In this document: positions 36,411-49,746 of the stretch, in pieces
Position numbering within the stretch: position 1 is the stretch's first letter
Layout: the number at the start of each line of letters is the position of its first letter
Translations under genes and position numbers: made by a program
From: Echiichthys vipera
Taxonomy: Eukaryota; Chordata; Actinopteri; Perciformes; Trachinidae
Length of the DNA stretch: 64,000 bases
Direction of reading: 5' to 3'
NCBI GenBank assembly: GCA_963691815.1
Contig: OY829654.1
Span: forward strand, 4,588,240 to 4,652,239
Notes under the pieces: generated by a model
Seen by the model: the letters and a program-made list of their open reading frames with translations, nothing else
Told to the model about the DNA's origin: nothing
The model's database searches: none

Positions 36411-37022
36411 GGGGCCGTCCATATGAACATGGGTATATTTGAAACCATGTGTTTCTCTGCTCGGTTTGACCTTTCATCCACACGTAACCACAGTTGTTGC
36501 TCCTGAAACCGGAGCTTTTTGTAACTGGAGTCCAGGGTGAACGTTTTGGAAAAGTCCGGTTTCAGCAGTCATGTGTGGACAGGAAAACCAAGGAAAACCT
36601 CAATTTCTTGTTGACATTGTTTGATGTCACACTGTGCGACGGTAAACAGTCGTTTTTGTATTCATGGAGATGTGTGGAGCACTCTAGACGTGACCAGCTG
36701 ACGGAGTTGCTGTTGTGAGCCAAAATACTGGTGCTATTCAGCAACTTATCAGCACTTTGTGTGTCTTAGCGTGATCAATTAAGATAATAATAATAATTAT
36801 TATTTTTAATAATTATTTTTCCAGCCTTGTGATTGGCTAAAATTGCCTTCCTGTTAGGAGCGCTATCGCCACCTACTGCTTTGGAATGTGCATGACATTG
36901 TTTGTGGCTGATTTTGCGGTTTCATGTGGACGGAGATATTTTTTATCACACCGGTGGTATGGACGGGAATTTTTTTTTAACCGGAGGCCATAAGAGTTGG
37001 GCGTGGTCGTGTGGACTAGGTC
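36411..37022 (-). mobile_element. Inverted-repeat element D, copy 2
   Basis: The ends GGGGCCGTCC and GTGTGGACTAGGTCT match the ends of the 34210-35140 copy in reverse. The interior words GGAGTCCAGGGTGAACG, AGCCTTGTGATTGGCTAA and CGCTATCGCCACCTACTGC match in inverted order. A run of AATAATAATT lies near 36785-36825. No coding frame. Confidence 0.7.
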
Positions 37023-37895
37023 TAAAATATTGGCATGATACACCTCTGCAAACCACTATGATGCTTTGATGCTCTACAGTTGCGGCTTCAAACACAATGA
37101 CTTTGTGAATTCAAAGAAAAACTATAAATGTTACTTAGGCTTAGGCATAAAAACTACATGCCCAGGTTTAAGAAAAGATTGTGGTTTGGGTTAAAATAAG
37201 TCTGTTTTGTTATTAAGTTTCACCTTGACTGACTTCTGGAGCACTTACAATGAATGTGTAATATAAACATGGTTGGATGTACATTGGAGTCAGATGAAAG
37301 CGCAGTGTGTCGCATATATATGTGAAAAGGGTGCAAAATACATTTAATGTCAACATTTCTGTTTCTGCCAACATTTTTTTCTGGCGAACAAGCTGATTTC
37401 TGCTTCCAGGATTTGCTGCTTCTGATTTTACATGCCTTCTAAGGAAAAATATGTTGAATATTTTTTATATAAGTGTGTTTGTGTCCACTGTTAATTATTC
37501 GGTTATCAGCAGGCCAACATGCCCTGTGATTATACATCACATCACAGCTGCCGACACGTGTCCTGAAGAGATGCATCTGCAGGGAGTTAATGCTTGTTAG
37601 AGTTAATGTTGGAAGGGCAGACTACAGAGATTCTACTAATTAAAAACTAAAACTAAAGTGTGTGAGGTTTAAGCCTCTTTAACCACTTCTCTGCCATAAT
37701 GAGAAAAGTAGGTTTTATATACACTTTTGCACTCAACCTGGAGGATCATTTTCATGCCTTTCATGGTTTCTGGTGGAATTTTGAAGCATAGTAGATCTTT
37801 GTTTGATTATCTTTTCTGTGTGTGTGTTGTGGATCACATGTCAAGGATGTTGTTGACATTTAGACCATGTGGACCAATTTAATGATGATTGAACC
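37023..37895. other. No gene; fragment of repeat C at 37138-37205
   Basis: TTAGGCATAAAAACTACATG and GATTGTGGTTTGGGTTAAAAT match dispersed repeat C. The remainder is unassigned. Confidence 0.4.
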
Positions 37896-37901
37896 AGGGG
37901 C

Positions 37902-38090
37902 CCTGTCACAAGGACCCTAACCTAACCTAAGTGCATATGGAAATTATCTGTATGCTATGTTCTTGATAGTATATAAGGACTATGTAAACTGCTGTTTGAA
38001 GAGAGACTTGCTTTGTATCTCCAGGTATACTGCAATAAACTGCCATAGCAGAAGATCATGAGTTTGTCCTCTGATGTCCCTTCTCATTGA
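37902..38090 (+). mobile_element. Possible LTR fragment
   Basis: Starts TGTCACAAGGACCC, has a TATATAAGGAC TATA-like box near 37972 and GCAATAAACTGCC (a poly(A) signal) near 38033. This is the order of an LTR promoter and poly(A) site. No second end or target duplication was identified. Confidence 0.35.
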
Positions 38091-39749
38091 TATGCCAATA
38101 TTTACAAGTGCCTCAGCCAGAGTAAATACACAAAATGACTCAATGTATCAATCTAGTACGAAATGCTGCACACTAGTTTAGCCCCTTTTAAATCATTGCC
38201 CTCATGTGTCGACATGATAGGTATTACCATCTTGTCATGATTATAGAGATCACTTCGTTAACATGTCATGATAAAATCACATCCCGTGGTTCGACTAAGG
38301 GTGCTTTTCATTATGCTAACATGTCTCCTTGCTTCATTTGTGTCTCTTCCTCTCACCTAAAACTACTGTATGTTGACATTACTGAGCTAAATGCTAAATT
38401 TCAATTTTAGAAAAAAGATTCGCATTAATTTTTGAAATGACCCAGATCTGACCGTAGTGTGTCTGTGGCGTGAACAGATCTCTGTCCTTAAGCACTGCAC
38501 AAACAACCAATAACGTCAAACACACATGCGTGTTAGAAAAACAACAAAAAAGACACTAATCTGACGGCTGTAGCACAGCAGTAGCAACAATAGCAACACC
38601 TGTTAACTGAAGGTCTGTCTGCTTTCCTCTCGAATGAGGCGGAGGAACAACAGTTTGCTATTCGGCTCATAAATCTGTAACCAGTGTAGCATTAAAGCAC
38701 AGTGGAATTAGCAAAACTAGCTACATAGCCAGCCAGCCAGCTGCTTAATGAGTAGTGTGAGTTAATGCTTCATCCACATTCTTTTATGTAAGTTGTAGGA
38801 AAGGACATTAGTGTTGCCAAAATTACACATGATGTTGTCAACTTAACCTATAATTTTGCATTTCAAAAAAGTTGTAGACTTTGTCGTAGGTTACAACTTA
38901 GTATTGTGTGAAACTGCTCAGTCAACATCACTGTCATATGTCATCCTTGCTTGCTAGCTAACGTAGCTTAGTTTCACAACACAAGTAACATTATCTTACC
39001 TGATGTGTTTTATCCAATGACTGTTTTCATCAACTGGGAAGCGAAAGGAGAAGCAAGACCTGTTATTTGTGTGAGTAGCTTTACGTCCTGTAAAATACAC
39101 ACACAGAGGCACTGTGGCTTCAGCAACATGCCAGTCGCACGACTTTGGGGTGTGTAGCCTATAGTCTTTCTAATTGCTGGTTTTCACAGTCTTATACTCA
39201 GTCTTCTTGACTTGCAAAATGATCTGTTAATTGACAAATGTCATATTTGTAATTTATTGCACCATTCAAACAGGATCAAAAAATAATTTGTCTCCCCCCG
39301 TTCACTCCAATAACATTTTCCGAAATAAGGTCTCATGTTGGTCCACAGGAAGGGGGGAGACTTTGCCTTTCTATGAAAGAACTAAAAAGTTTGCTAGTTC
39401 CATCATGGATAATGAAGGTCAGATGATTGATTTTAAGTTGGTTGTATTACCTTAGCATTTCATTTTTGAAATGAATTAACAATTTGGCAAAATATGACTG
39501 CATGCTTTAGGAATTGATGAGCACTCGCGTAAACTGTAAACAGCTGGTCATTTGGATTAACATGTAAACCAATGTTATAGTCCTTTAAGTCCTTTATCAC
39601 CATCTAAAACGAGTCAAACAGGCAGCAGAACACAGCAGGTTCACAGTATGTTAGATAACTGTTGTGTTCCATGTAATTTTTCTCAGCCAGAACCTGGTTG
39701 TTTTTGTGAGCTGAAGGGCTCAAAGGAAATAATCTGATGCCATAAGGTG
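38091..39749. other. No recognised gene
   Basis: Unassigned sequence. Open frames are short and lack motifs. Confidence 0.4.
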
Positions 39750-42300
<2,551 letters not shown>

Positions 42301-42305
42301 AATAT

Positions 42306-42701
42306 TAACCCGAGGGAGAAGGAGTAGAGGACCAATTGTTTTTAAAAGGAAAATCAGGTTTTTTATTAACCCACAGCTTAAATAACAAAAAAATACAGAT
42401 TCACACTACTGTAGAGAACACACACAGCTGCACGGGCTGTAAGAATAAATGGCTCCACACGGCAGGCAGAACACACGAAGGACACACGGCTGGCAAACCA
42501 CACAGCCGCCACCAGATGCAGAACAGGAGCGAGAGTCAGGGAGCCATAGAGAGCCACTGCTCCTTTTAAGGAGCAGCTGATTGGCTGAAATTGATGTCAG
42601 CCTTGGCGACCAGGTAGAAGAGGCGGGACCTACAGCCGCTGAGCACAGAGAAAAGAAAACAGCAACCAGAAAAACCACACACAACCCTCCCAGCCAAAAC
42701 A
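42306..42701 (-). mobile_element. Solo LTR (family B), 396 bp
   Basis: On the minus strand it starts TGTTTTGGCTGGGAGGG and ends near CCTCGGGTTA. A TTAAAAGGAGC TATA-like box lies near 42567, and GGTTAATAAAAAACC carries a poly(A) signal. ATAT borders both ends (42302-42305 and 42702-42705), a possible 4-bp target duplication in AT-rich DNA. No internal region remains. Confidence 0.6.
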
Positions 42702-42929
42702 ATATATGTTTCCAGTTTCTTTCCCCAGCAGAATCACAGGTCAGAGTAATAAGAAATAATCAAGTTTGTTTACAGGTTGCTCACTGTGTGAAACCTAATG
42801 TGAAAAGTAATGTGATTAAAACAAGTTGTATTACTCTAATACAGTGTTCATGTGATCCTCTTAAGGTTCTGCTTTAAACATCCCTCAGGATCAAACACAG
42901 TATAAACACACCCACTGTATACACACGGT

Positions 42930-43417
42930 CAGAGGTGGATTAATGCACAGGCTGGCCTAGGCTGCTGATTGACCAGACTATCTTAATTTTTTTTAATTTA
43001 CCTACTGGGAAATTAAACTTGCCACCTATTAGGGCCCTTAGACACTTTTTAAAAAATCAAGTCATTGATTGGATAGATATGGGACACATTTACCCAATCA
43101 GCTGCCATCATGTGGCCGGGTTCATGAGGTCAGTTTTGTTGTCATATGATACTTCACTCACTGTTACCAGACAGTACAGTGGCAAAATGTCAGAAAGGAA
43201 GTGTGATAGTGGAGCACGAAAAAGAAAAGCACAAAAACTGAAAGAACAGCGAGACCAAGATCTACTAAAGAATTGACTAAATGAACAGGATTTTTCAAGG
43301 TTGCAGACTCTTCTTCTGTTCTAGAGGTTATTTTTTTTTTTATAAATCTTTATTAATAATGTGGGTACCCAAACAAACAGTAGCCTAGGGGCCCATGACC
43401 ACCTTAATCCACCACTG
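42930..43417 (+). mobile_element. hAT-family non-autonomous element, 488 bp
   Basis: The ends CAGAGGTGGATTAA and TTAATCCACCACTG are 14-bp inverted repeats with one mismatch, of the CAG(T/A)GGTGG type found in hAT elements. An open remnant at 43187-43276 follows the left end. I do not see an 8-bp duplication at exactly these borders. Confidence 0.75.
43187..43276 (+). pseudogene. N-terminal stub of a hAT (ZMYM1-like) transposase
   Basis: ATG begins a 29-residue frame, MSERKCDSGARKRK then AQKLKEQRDQDLLKN. This resembles the basic start (M(S/D)xRKxxSGAxxRKxxK) of fish hAT transposases of the ZMYM1-like group. The frame stops before the zinc-finger and catalytic regions, as in internally deleted elements. 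Confidence 0.55.
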
Positions 43418-43447
43418 CACGTTCCATGTATATAAGAATGGAAGGTT

Positions 43448-43448
<1 letters not shown>

Positions 43449-43512
<64 letters not shown>
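43449..43512. repeat. (CA)n-(TA)n compound microsatellite
   Basis: About 21 CA followed by about 11 TA. Confidence 0.97.
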
Positions 43513-43513
<1 letters not shown>

Positions 43514-43566
43514 TTGTAGAGAGATAGAGAGGTGGGGGTGTTGTTGAGAAAGCCCTCATCGATCTG

Positions 43567-43569
<3 letters not shown>

Positions 43570-43619
<50 letters not shown>
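43570..43619. repeat. (GA)n microsatellite next to the candidate promoter
   Basis: About 25 GA dinucleotides, a purine tract just upstream of the candidate first exon. Confidence 0.97.
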
Positions 43620-43622
<3 letters not shown>

Positions 43623-44008
43623 AAATAATTGAAGAAAGCGCAGCGCCTAGCTGCATCTTTATCCCAGCAGACCCCTCCTCTCTCCCCCCCTCCCCCCTCC
43701 CCCTCTCTCTCTCTGTCTGCCTGCCAGCTGATGCTGACTGGAGGTGAAGCTGTTTTTCCTCGCCACTCGTCATCACTGGGGAAAACCTGGACGAATGTTT
43801 TTGGATTCTGACACCGACTAACACTTGGTGATGACAACGGGAGGAAACAGCGAATCTAAAGAAAACAAACCCAAACCGAGAGAGAAAGCGGACAGAAAGC
43901 AGGACAGTGCGCAGTAACGCAGGAGAGGTGGGGGGAAAACAACAACTTCCTGCGGCTGTGTCCCCGGGGCGGTCTGCGGGGAGCTCTGGAGCTGTTGCCA
44001 CCAGAAAG
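43620..44008 (+). promoter_or_regulatory. oprl1: Candidate non-coding first exon and promoter region of oprl1
   Basis: GC content and CpG density rise sharply here and stay high to about 44240, unlike the surrounding DNA. The block ends CAGAAAG followed by GTAAGA at 44009, a strong splice donor. A CT-rich tract at 43676-43717 and a GA array just upstream fit a TATA-less promoter. Two short upstream reading frames start at 43731 (26 codons) and 43795 (8 codons), as in regulated 5' UTRs. The coding exon at 50801 begins with a splice acceptor and so needs an upstream 5' UTR exon, and this is the best candidate on the right strand. The transcription start is not determined and the link is inference. 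Confidence 0.5.
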
Positions 44009-44039
44009 GTAAGACATTGCACAGCCTGCTACACAAGTA

Positions 44040-44240
44040 TGCACGTAGCCTATATGTGCGTGTAGCTTTGCGTCTGCGTCCTGGACCCCCACAGTGCGCA
44101 CTGCGTGTGAAAGCGCGCCTCTGTCCGCCTGCGGTCTCCCACTGTGTTTATGTTCAGCTGCTTCAGCTGAAAGGTTGCCTTAAACAGACCGTATAGATAT
44201 CGATGGCGCGTGGCGCGGCGCGCGCGTGACGTACGTGTAT
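44040..44240. promoter_or_regulatory. CpG-rich segment with CRE-like site
   Basis: Dense CG dinucleotides, ending in a GCGCGTGGCGCGGCGCGC-type run and TGACGTAC at 44227-44234, close to the cAMP-response core TGACGTCA. It lies just downstream of the putative first-exon donor. Its role is inference. Confidence 0.45.
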
Positions 44241-44956
44241 TTTACATTATTGTATCTGCGCATTTAAGGTGCATTGGTGTGTGTTTCCTGATCGTTTAAG
44301 TGTGTTTATACTTACTCTGTCTTGTGACAGGTGGCATGGCAAAGATTTGTAGAAGTTTGGTGCATGCAGCCTGTGTGTTTACTTCAAACACCTGCTCTGA
44401 TTGAGGTGTACTTGTCACTACTCATTGAGTGCGTGTGTGTGTATATGTGTGTGCGTGCATGAGAGTGTTGCATTTTGGCGTCTTTTGTTGTGCCAGGCTT
44501 GGAGTGGAGTCTTTATTTATGCTTTCTTGCAACACTTTTTTATTGTGTCTTCACTGCCCTTGTGTGTTTATGTGAGTGAGTAACTGTGGTGTGACTACTG
44601 AGATACGTTGCAGCTGATCTCTGTGGAAGTCTGTTAATGACAAAACAGCAGAACAAGGATCAGTAAAGTCTCACTGTTTTTGACAGATGTGGAGAACTTG
44701 AGGACATTAGTAGATCATAGGAAACACTTTAAGTTTACAGGTTTTCAACAACACATGCTCATCAGTCGTGAATTTGTCTGACCTGATGCACCTCAGAAGG
44801 TTGAGTTTAACAGAATGACGATTCATGTTCAGGTCAATTCCAGTGGAGTTTCGCTGTCAGGTGTAATTAAAATTTTGAGGGACATAACAGGAAACCGAGC
44901 TACTCATCTTTAAGGTTGTCAAAAGTATCAAGGATACTGTTGATACCACGTGTTTA
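44241..44956 (+). other. Putative first intron of oprl1; no other feature seen
   Basis: If the donor at 44009 joins the acceptor at 50800, this is intronic. Nothing else recognised. Confidence 0.4.
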
Positions 44957-45196
44957 GTTACTGTCGCCTCACAGCAAGAGGGTTCCCGGTTCGAATCCCG
45001 GCTGGGACCCTTCTGTGTGGAGTTTGCATGTCCCTGTGTCTGCGTGGGTTTTCTCCGGGTTCTCCGGCTTCCTCCCCCAGTCCAAAGACATGCAGGTGTT
45101 AGGTTAATCTGTCTCTGTCTGTCTCTATGTGCCCTGTGATAGACTGGCATCCTGTAACCCCCGCGACCCCGTTTGGGACAAGCAGTTGCAGATGAT

Positions 45197-45233
<37 letters not shown>

Positions 45234-45240
45234 GATGGTG
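44957..45240 (+). mobile_element. tRNA-derived SINE, copy 2, with (GAT)n tail
   Basis: ACTGTCGCCTCACAGCAAGA and CGGTTCGAATCCCGG (B box) open it. The body follows the 35825-36165 copy. It ends in a run of about 13 GAT/ATG trinucleotides (about 45190-45234), an expanded version of the SINE tail. The middle is shortened relative to copy 1. Confidence 0.85.
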
Positions 45241-46264
45241 TGTAGTTACATTTAATAGTATTTAAAGTACATAATCGATAACAAAAACCCTACAATCAGA
45301 CTCTAAAGCAAACTATCCCAATATTACATGTGTTGTATGTTTTCACTTACTTTTTCTCTACTACTTTTTCTCTGTCCTCTTCTGAATAAGTGCTTAAAAT
45401 TAGATTTGTGTTGGGGTTTATTTACACAGTTTTATAATCAAGAGACTTCCATAGGTGCAGTTTATATTAGATTTATTAGGAGCAATCCTTAATTTAAAAA
45501 AAATCTTAGCAAAAAACATAAGTAGCCAACTGAAAGTCACAGTCTTAGTTACTGAGTTTTGTTAAACTAATATTAGAAATTTCTGAAATATTTGACCAAA
45601 CAACTCAAGTCCACTGACCTGCCTGTTCTGGATCTCTCGACTGCACCACGCGGTCTTCGTCAGAAGATGACATTTTCAAAGCTGTCATGACCCTGGATAT
45701 ATTAAAACTTTACATTATTATGAGAACATATAGGACTCAATGTCCCTGTTGGGCTAAAAAGTTGATCTTTTAATAAATAATAGAGGTCATTCATCTATTG
45801 AAATTCTCCAGTATTGTCTCTCTGCAGAGAGTCACACAGAATGATCTCAGGCTCACTGCCTATTAAAGATGAAAGGATATTTGTGAATAGTACCGTGATG
45901 CCAGAGATGTCATATTTTCCACAACAGTAATGACCAATGACTTGGAACTTATCTCACATTAAAAAGACCATAAACACAATAACTAGTTGCGTACAAAGGT
46001 TGTTGAAGACAACTGAGCAGCTAAGAGAGAGCAGCACATTATATAGAGTATGTGGTCAGACTTGTTTTCCTCCTGCTGATGCTGATGATGTGCAGATAGA
46101 AAAACAAAATAAAAAAAGACTTATGTGACATTGGAGAAGCCACTGAACTCGAGCTTATTAAAATGTACTTGAATAAAACTTCATCAAAAACATGCACGTG
46201 TGGTGTGTGTGTCTTCAATAGAGGCGTATTTCAGCCTGTAATATAGGGAAGTAAACTTCTGCTT
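45241..46264. other. No recognised gene
   Basis: AT-rich putative intron. Confidence 0.4.
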
Positions 46265-46268
46265 GAAA

Positions 46269-47433
46269 AGTAATTCCGGTGTAAAATCATCCCAGGGTCT
46301 TCAGATCAGGCATCGAGACAATTTTTTTTGTGTATGAAAGATTAACAAGGAAATTCGGTTCGGTCGCTAACAGCCGAATGTGTTACACTGGGCCGAACAC
46401 TTATTAGCTCGGGGCAGCACGGTGAACGCATTAAAATGTCTTTTTTAACCACTAATACTGCTCGAAATAACACCAAACCTCTGCAGCAGCATGAGAAGAG
46501 CCCCTACACATTAACAAAAGCACCAATGGGCTCCTTCCTTTTGGATTGCATTTGGTAATCGACTTGAATGCACTTTACTATGAAAGGCGCTGGTACAGGG
46601 GCCAGTAGGTAAGTCTTTTAATACACTCCTTTAATAAACTCCGGGTTCACTAACTACAACTACTACTTTGAGCAGTATTAGTGGTTAAAAAGCTGTTTAA
46701 TGCCTTCACCGGTCTGGCCCTAGCTAATAAGTTCTAGCTCTGTTAGGGCGTGATCACACTGTCCTCCCGGACCACGACCCGGACTTTAGGGTACTTGTCC
46801 CCCCTCCCTCTCCCCCCCGCGCCCCAGCCCCGTTTGTACTCACACTACCTGGGCCTCGGCCAATGCTTCTTGCTGTCCATACGCCTTCAAGCCGTAACAC
46901 GTCACACGCATTGATCGCGTGTGTGGCTTTGTTTACAAATCTTTCCACAGACCTCGGAGTTTTTGTGCGTCTTGTCGACTGTTTTTGAATATTTTCATCC
47001 GACCAAATCTGCAGTAAACACAACGTGAACCTTTCACCACCATTGTTGTTGTTGTTAAATGTCCGCGCATGGTCCGTCCTTCTATTTACATGTCCGAACA
47101 GGCGGACATAACGCTACTGCCGTAGGGCTCGTGCTCGTGCTCGTACACGTGCGCACGCTCGTGCTCGTACATGTGCAAACGGCTCCGCTAAAGCCCACCT
47201 CTTTCAAGCGGGCCGTGGCGGCCCAGCTGGCCCCAGTTGAGCGCGGAGCGGGTGCGCTCACACTACTTAAAGGTACTAGACTTTAGCTGAAAAAACGGTT
47301 TTGGCCGCGGCCAAAAGGATAGTGTGATCACGCTCTTAATCGTTCGTACATGAAAAAAATGGTCTGAATGGCTTAATTTATGACCGAATTTGCCGAAAAA
47401 GCCCCTGGGATGATTTTACACCAGAATTACGCT
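46269..47433. mobile_element. TTAA-flanked foldback element (copy 2), interrupted
   Basis: The left arm (AGTAATTCCGGTGTAAAATC from 46269) and the right arm (ending GATTTTACACCAGAATTACG before GCTTTAA at about 47433) match the complete copy at 48847-49446. TTAA follows at 47434-47437. The left counterpart is decayed (TTGA). A separate element, 46746-47335, sits inside. Confidence 0.75.
46746..47335. mobile_element. PIF/Harbinger-type MITE, 590 bp, nested, TTA duplication
   Basis: The ends GGGCGTGATCACACT and AGTGTGATCACGCTC are inverted repeats with one mismatch. TTA flanks both sides (46743-46745 and 47336-47338), the TWA duplication typical of PIF/Harbinger. The interior is CpG-rich, with a GTGCTCGTGCTCGTACACGT-type subrepeat at 47129-47176 and an inverted TTGGCCGCGGCCAA at 47301-47314. 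No transposase frame is present. Confidence 0.8.
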
Positions 47434-47437
47434 TTAA

Positions 47438-48085
47438 CTGAAGAGCAGAATATAGCTGGATAATCATCCCGGCCAATTAGTTCTCAACTATGAAATTAAC
47501 TATGTTAGAGCGAGGGGGCTGCCAGTGGACCGGCGCCCCGGGCAGTTGGAGATTCGGTGCCTTGCTCAACAGCAAGGCACCAAGTAGGTTGAAAGATGAA
47601 GGGGATTTTTGGGGGAATAAGGGCCAAGGATTGTGTCTTTTTATGGAACTCTAACCATTTGCACAACTGTGATCAAGCTGAAAGGCTGAAAATAAGCAGA
47701 GACTACATCTTCCACCACAGTTTACCTAAACTGTATGGGCTTATTAACCGCTGTTTGTATTATGTGTTTCCTCTGAGGGGGTGGAGGAGCCTGCAAGTAT
47801 CCAGTGCAAAGCATTGCTCTGCAACAGCTGGATGAGCTCTTGTGTGTATATTTTAGTTAGTAATATTTATTTCTTCAAACAATCATTCCAATCCTTCTCT
47901 GTGGATTTATTGTTTTGTGTTCCTTATGACCTCGTTGTGGATATTCTTCGAAACCTTTGTGTGGTGTTGGATAAACCTTTAAAAGTATGAACCAGTATAC
48001 TCAAACTGGATCCCAGCTGTGTTGGTTTCAGCCATTTCCTGAAATAACATGCGTTTTCATCAATGGATTCATATGATATCTAAGA
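47438..48085. other. No recognised gene
   Basis: Contains TTCGGTGCCTTGCTCAACAG-type sequence resembling a fish SINE body near 47550-47582. Otherwise unassigned. Confidence 0.4.
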
Positions 48086-48087
48086 AA

Positions 48088-48305
48088 AGTTATGCACAGA
48101 ATATTGTATGATATCTTTTGAAGTATGACATTTATACATAATGCTGTGAAACAGCGACCAGTAACAGACCGTGACTATTAAGCTGAGCAAATAACATGGG
48201 GCGGTTAAGTTCAGGCACCAAAACAACTTGGTTAAGGTGTGGTTTTGCTTGGTTCTTACAGGACATGAACACCAGTCCCCCTGGGGAAATTCCTGTGTTT
48301 TTGGA
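48088..48305. repeat. Dispersed repeat C, second copy
   Basis: GTTATGCACAGAATATTGTA, ACAACTTGGTTAAGG, CCCCCTGGGGAAATTCCTGT in the same order as in 33960-34209. Confidence 0.7.
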
Positions 48306-48846
48306 TCCATCCACCACCTCGACCCTCCTCCCTATTCCATTTTCATTGCTCTTACACTACGTCACCTGCTTTCCTCCTTTTCACTGGACATAGTTTGTAC
48401 ATTAATAAATATGTGGATTACAGTGCATTACTTTTTGTAGTTAGATGTACAAACATCAGCCATTTTTGAACTGAAAATTAATTTGAGCCCAACTACACAC
48501 TTGTAGGTATCATGACTGTATCTTGCAGGATAGGGACGCTATCGCATTGAGGACATCTGGCTGCGGACAGACCGATAGACAGATAGAAATATAAACAGTT
48601 GTATAGTCATTTTCTTATTTTTTACTCCAGAATTAAAAGAGCATAGATGGCTGACCTGAACATCCCCAGTTTGAGTCCAACTTGAGACACATGTTGCAGA
48701 CCACCCCCACTCTCTACCTTCATAGCACCACACTACATGACATTCATTGATTAAAATAACAGTCATCTGAGGTTGGAAACAGCGAGTGTCACAATGAATC
48801 AAGAGTTAGTGCTGCGCGATTCTACCAGGGATTTAATGAACTTTAA

Positions 48847-49446
48847 GTGAAATTCCAGCTTAAAATCATCCCAGGCTCTTTTTCGGCAAACACACTCATC
48901 AAATTAGCCATCGAGACAATTATTTTCGTGTAACAACTATTAACGGAGAAATCCCGGACAGTCGCTAACAGCCGAATGCGGCTAACATTGATTAGCTCGG
49001 GGCAGCACGGTGAAGTCATTAAAATGGCTTTTTTAACCACTAATACTGCTCATGATAACACCAAACCTCTACCGTAGCATGCGAAGAGTCCCTACACATA
49101 AAGCACCAACAACGTAGTTAGTGAACCCAGAGTTTATTAAAAGAGTGTTTTAAAGACTTACCTACTGGCCCCTGTACCAGCTCCTCTCGTAGTAAAGTCC
49201 ATTCAAGTGGATTACCAAAGTCAATCCAAAAGGATGGAGCCCATTGGTGCTTTGTTTTCTGTGTAGGGACTCTTCTCACCCTGCTGCAGAGGTTTGGTGT
49301 TATTTTGAGCAGAATTAGTGGTTAGCGACTCTCCGGGATTTCTCTGTTAATAGTTGTTACATGAAAAGAAAATTGTCTCGATGGCTTATTTGATGAGTGT
49401 ATTTGCTGAAAATGACCCTGGGATGATTTTACGCTGGAATCACACT
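48847..49446. mobile_element. TTAA-flanked foldback element, complete copy (600 bp)
   Basis: The two halves are inverted copies. The left arm GTGAAATTCCAGCTTAAAAT continues to ATTAACGGAGAAATCCCGGA, and the right arm is its reverse complement with small indels, meeting near AACAACGTAGTTAGTGAACC. TTAA lies just outside both ends (48843-48846 and 49447-49450). Other copies are at 22510, 46269 and about 58800. There is no coding capacity. The TTAA target recalls piggyBac, but the very long arms do not. Confidence 0.85.
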
Positions 49447-49669
49447 TTAATGCTTAAAACCGGACAACATTTAGGACAACACATGATTTGCACTTTGCAC
49501 TGTTTCATCCAGTAACATTAATAAGAGCACCAGTCTCATTAGTGCTTCTTTGTCCTCTCACACGCAGCAGAAGTGGTCCATTGGCCCACCCAGAGTGCCA
49601 CCACAGCCTTACATGGACACACTTCAGGCTCTAAGTTTAACCGTTTATTCATCAAGGCTTAGGCAGCCA

Positions 49670-49746
49670 AAACACACACACACACAGCAACAAGTGCACA
49701 CACACGCACACACACTACTACTGCTGCAGCAGCAGCAGCAACAGCG
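49670..49746. repeat. (CA)n and (CAG)n cluster
   Basis: Short CA runs at about 49674-49712 followed by GCAGCAGCAGCAGCAACAG at about 49728-49744. Confidence 0.9.

Noticed and set aside
43321..44022. 233-codon minus-strand open frame
   Set aside because: It spans the CA/TA and GA arrays, with Val-Cys and Leu-Ser runs, and the candidate 5' exon on the other strand. No protein family resemblance.
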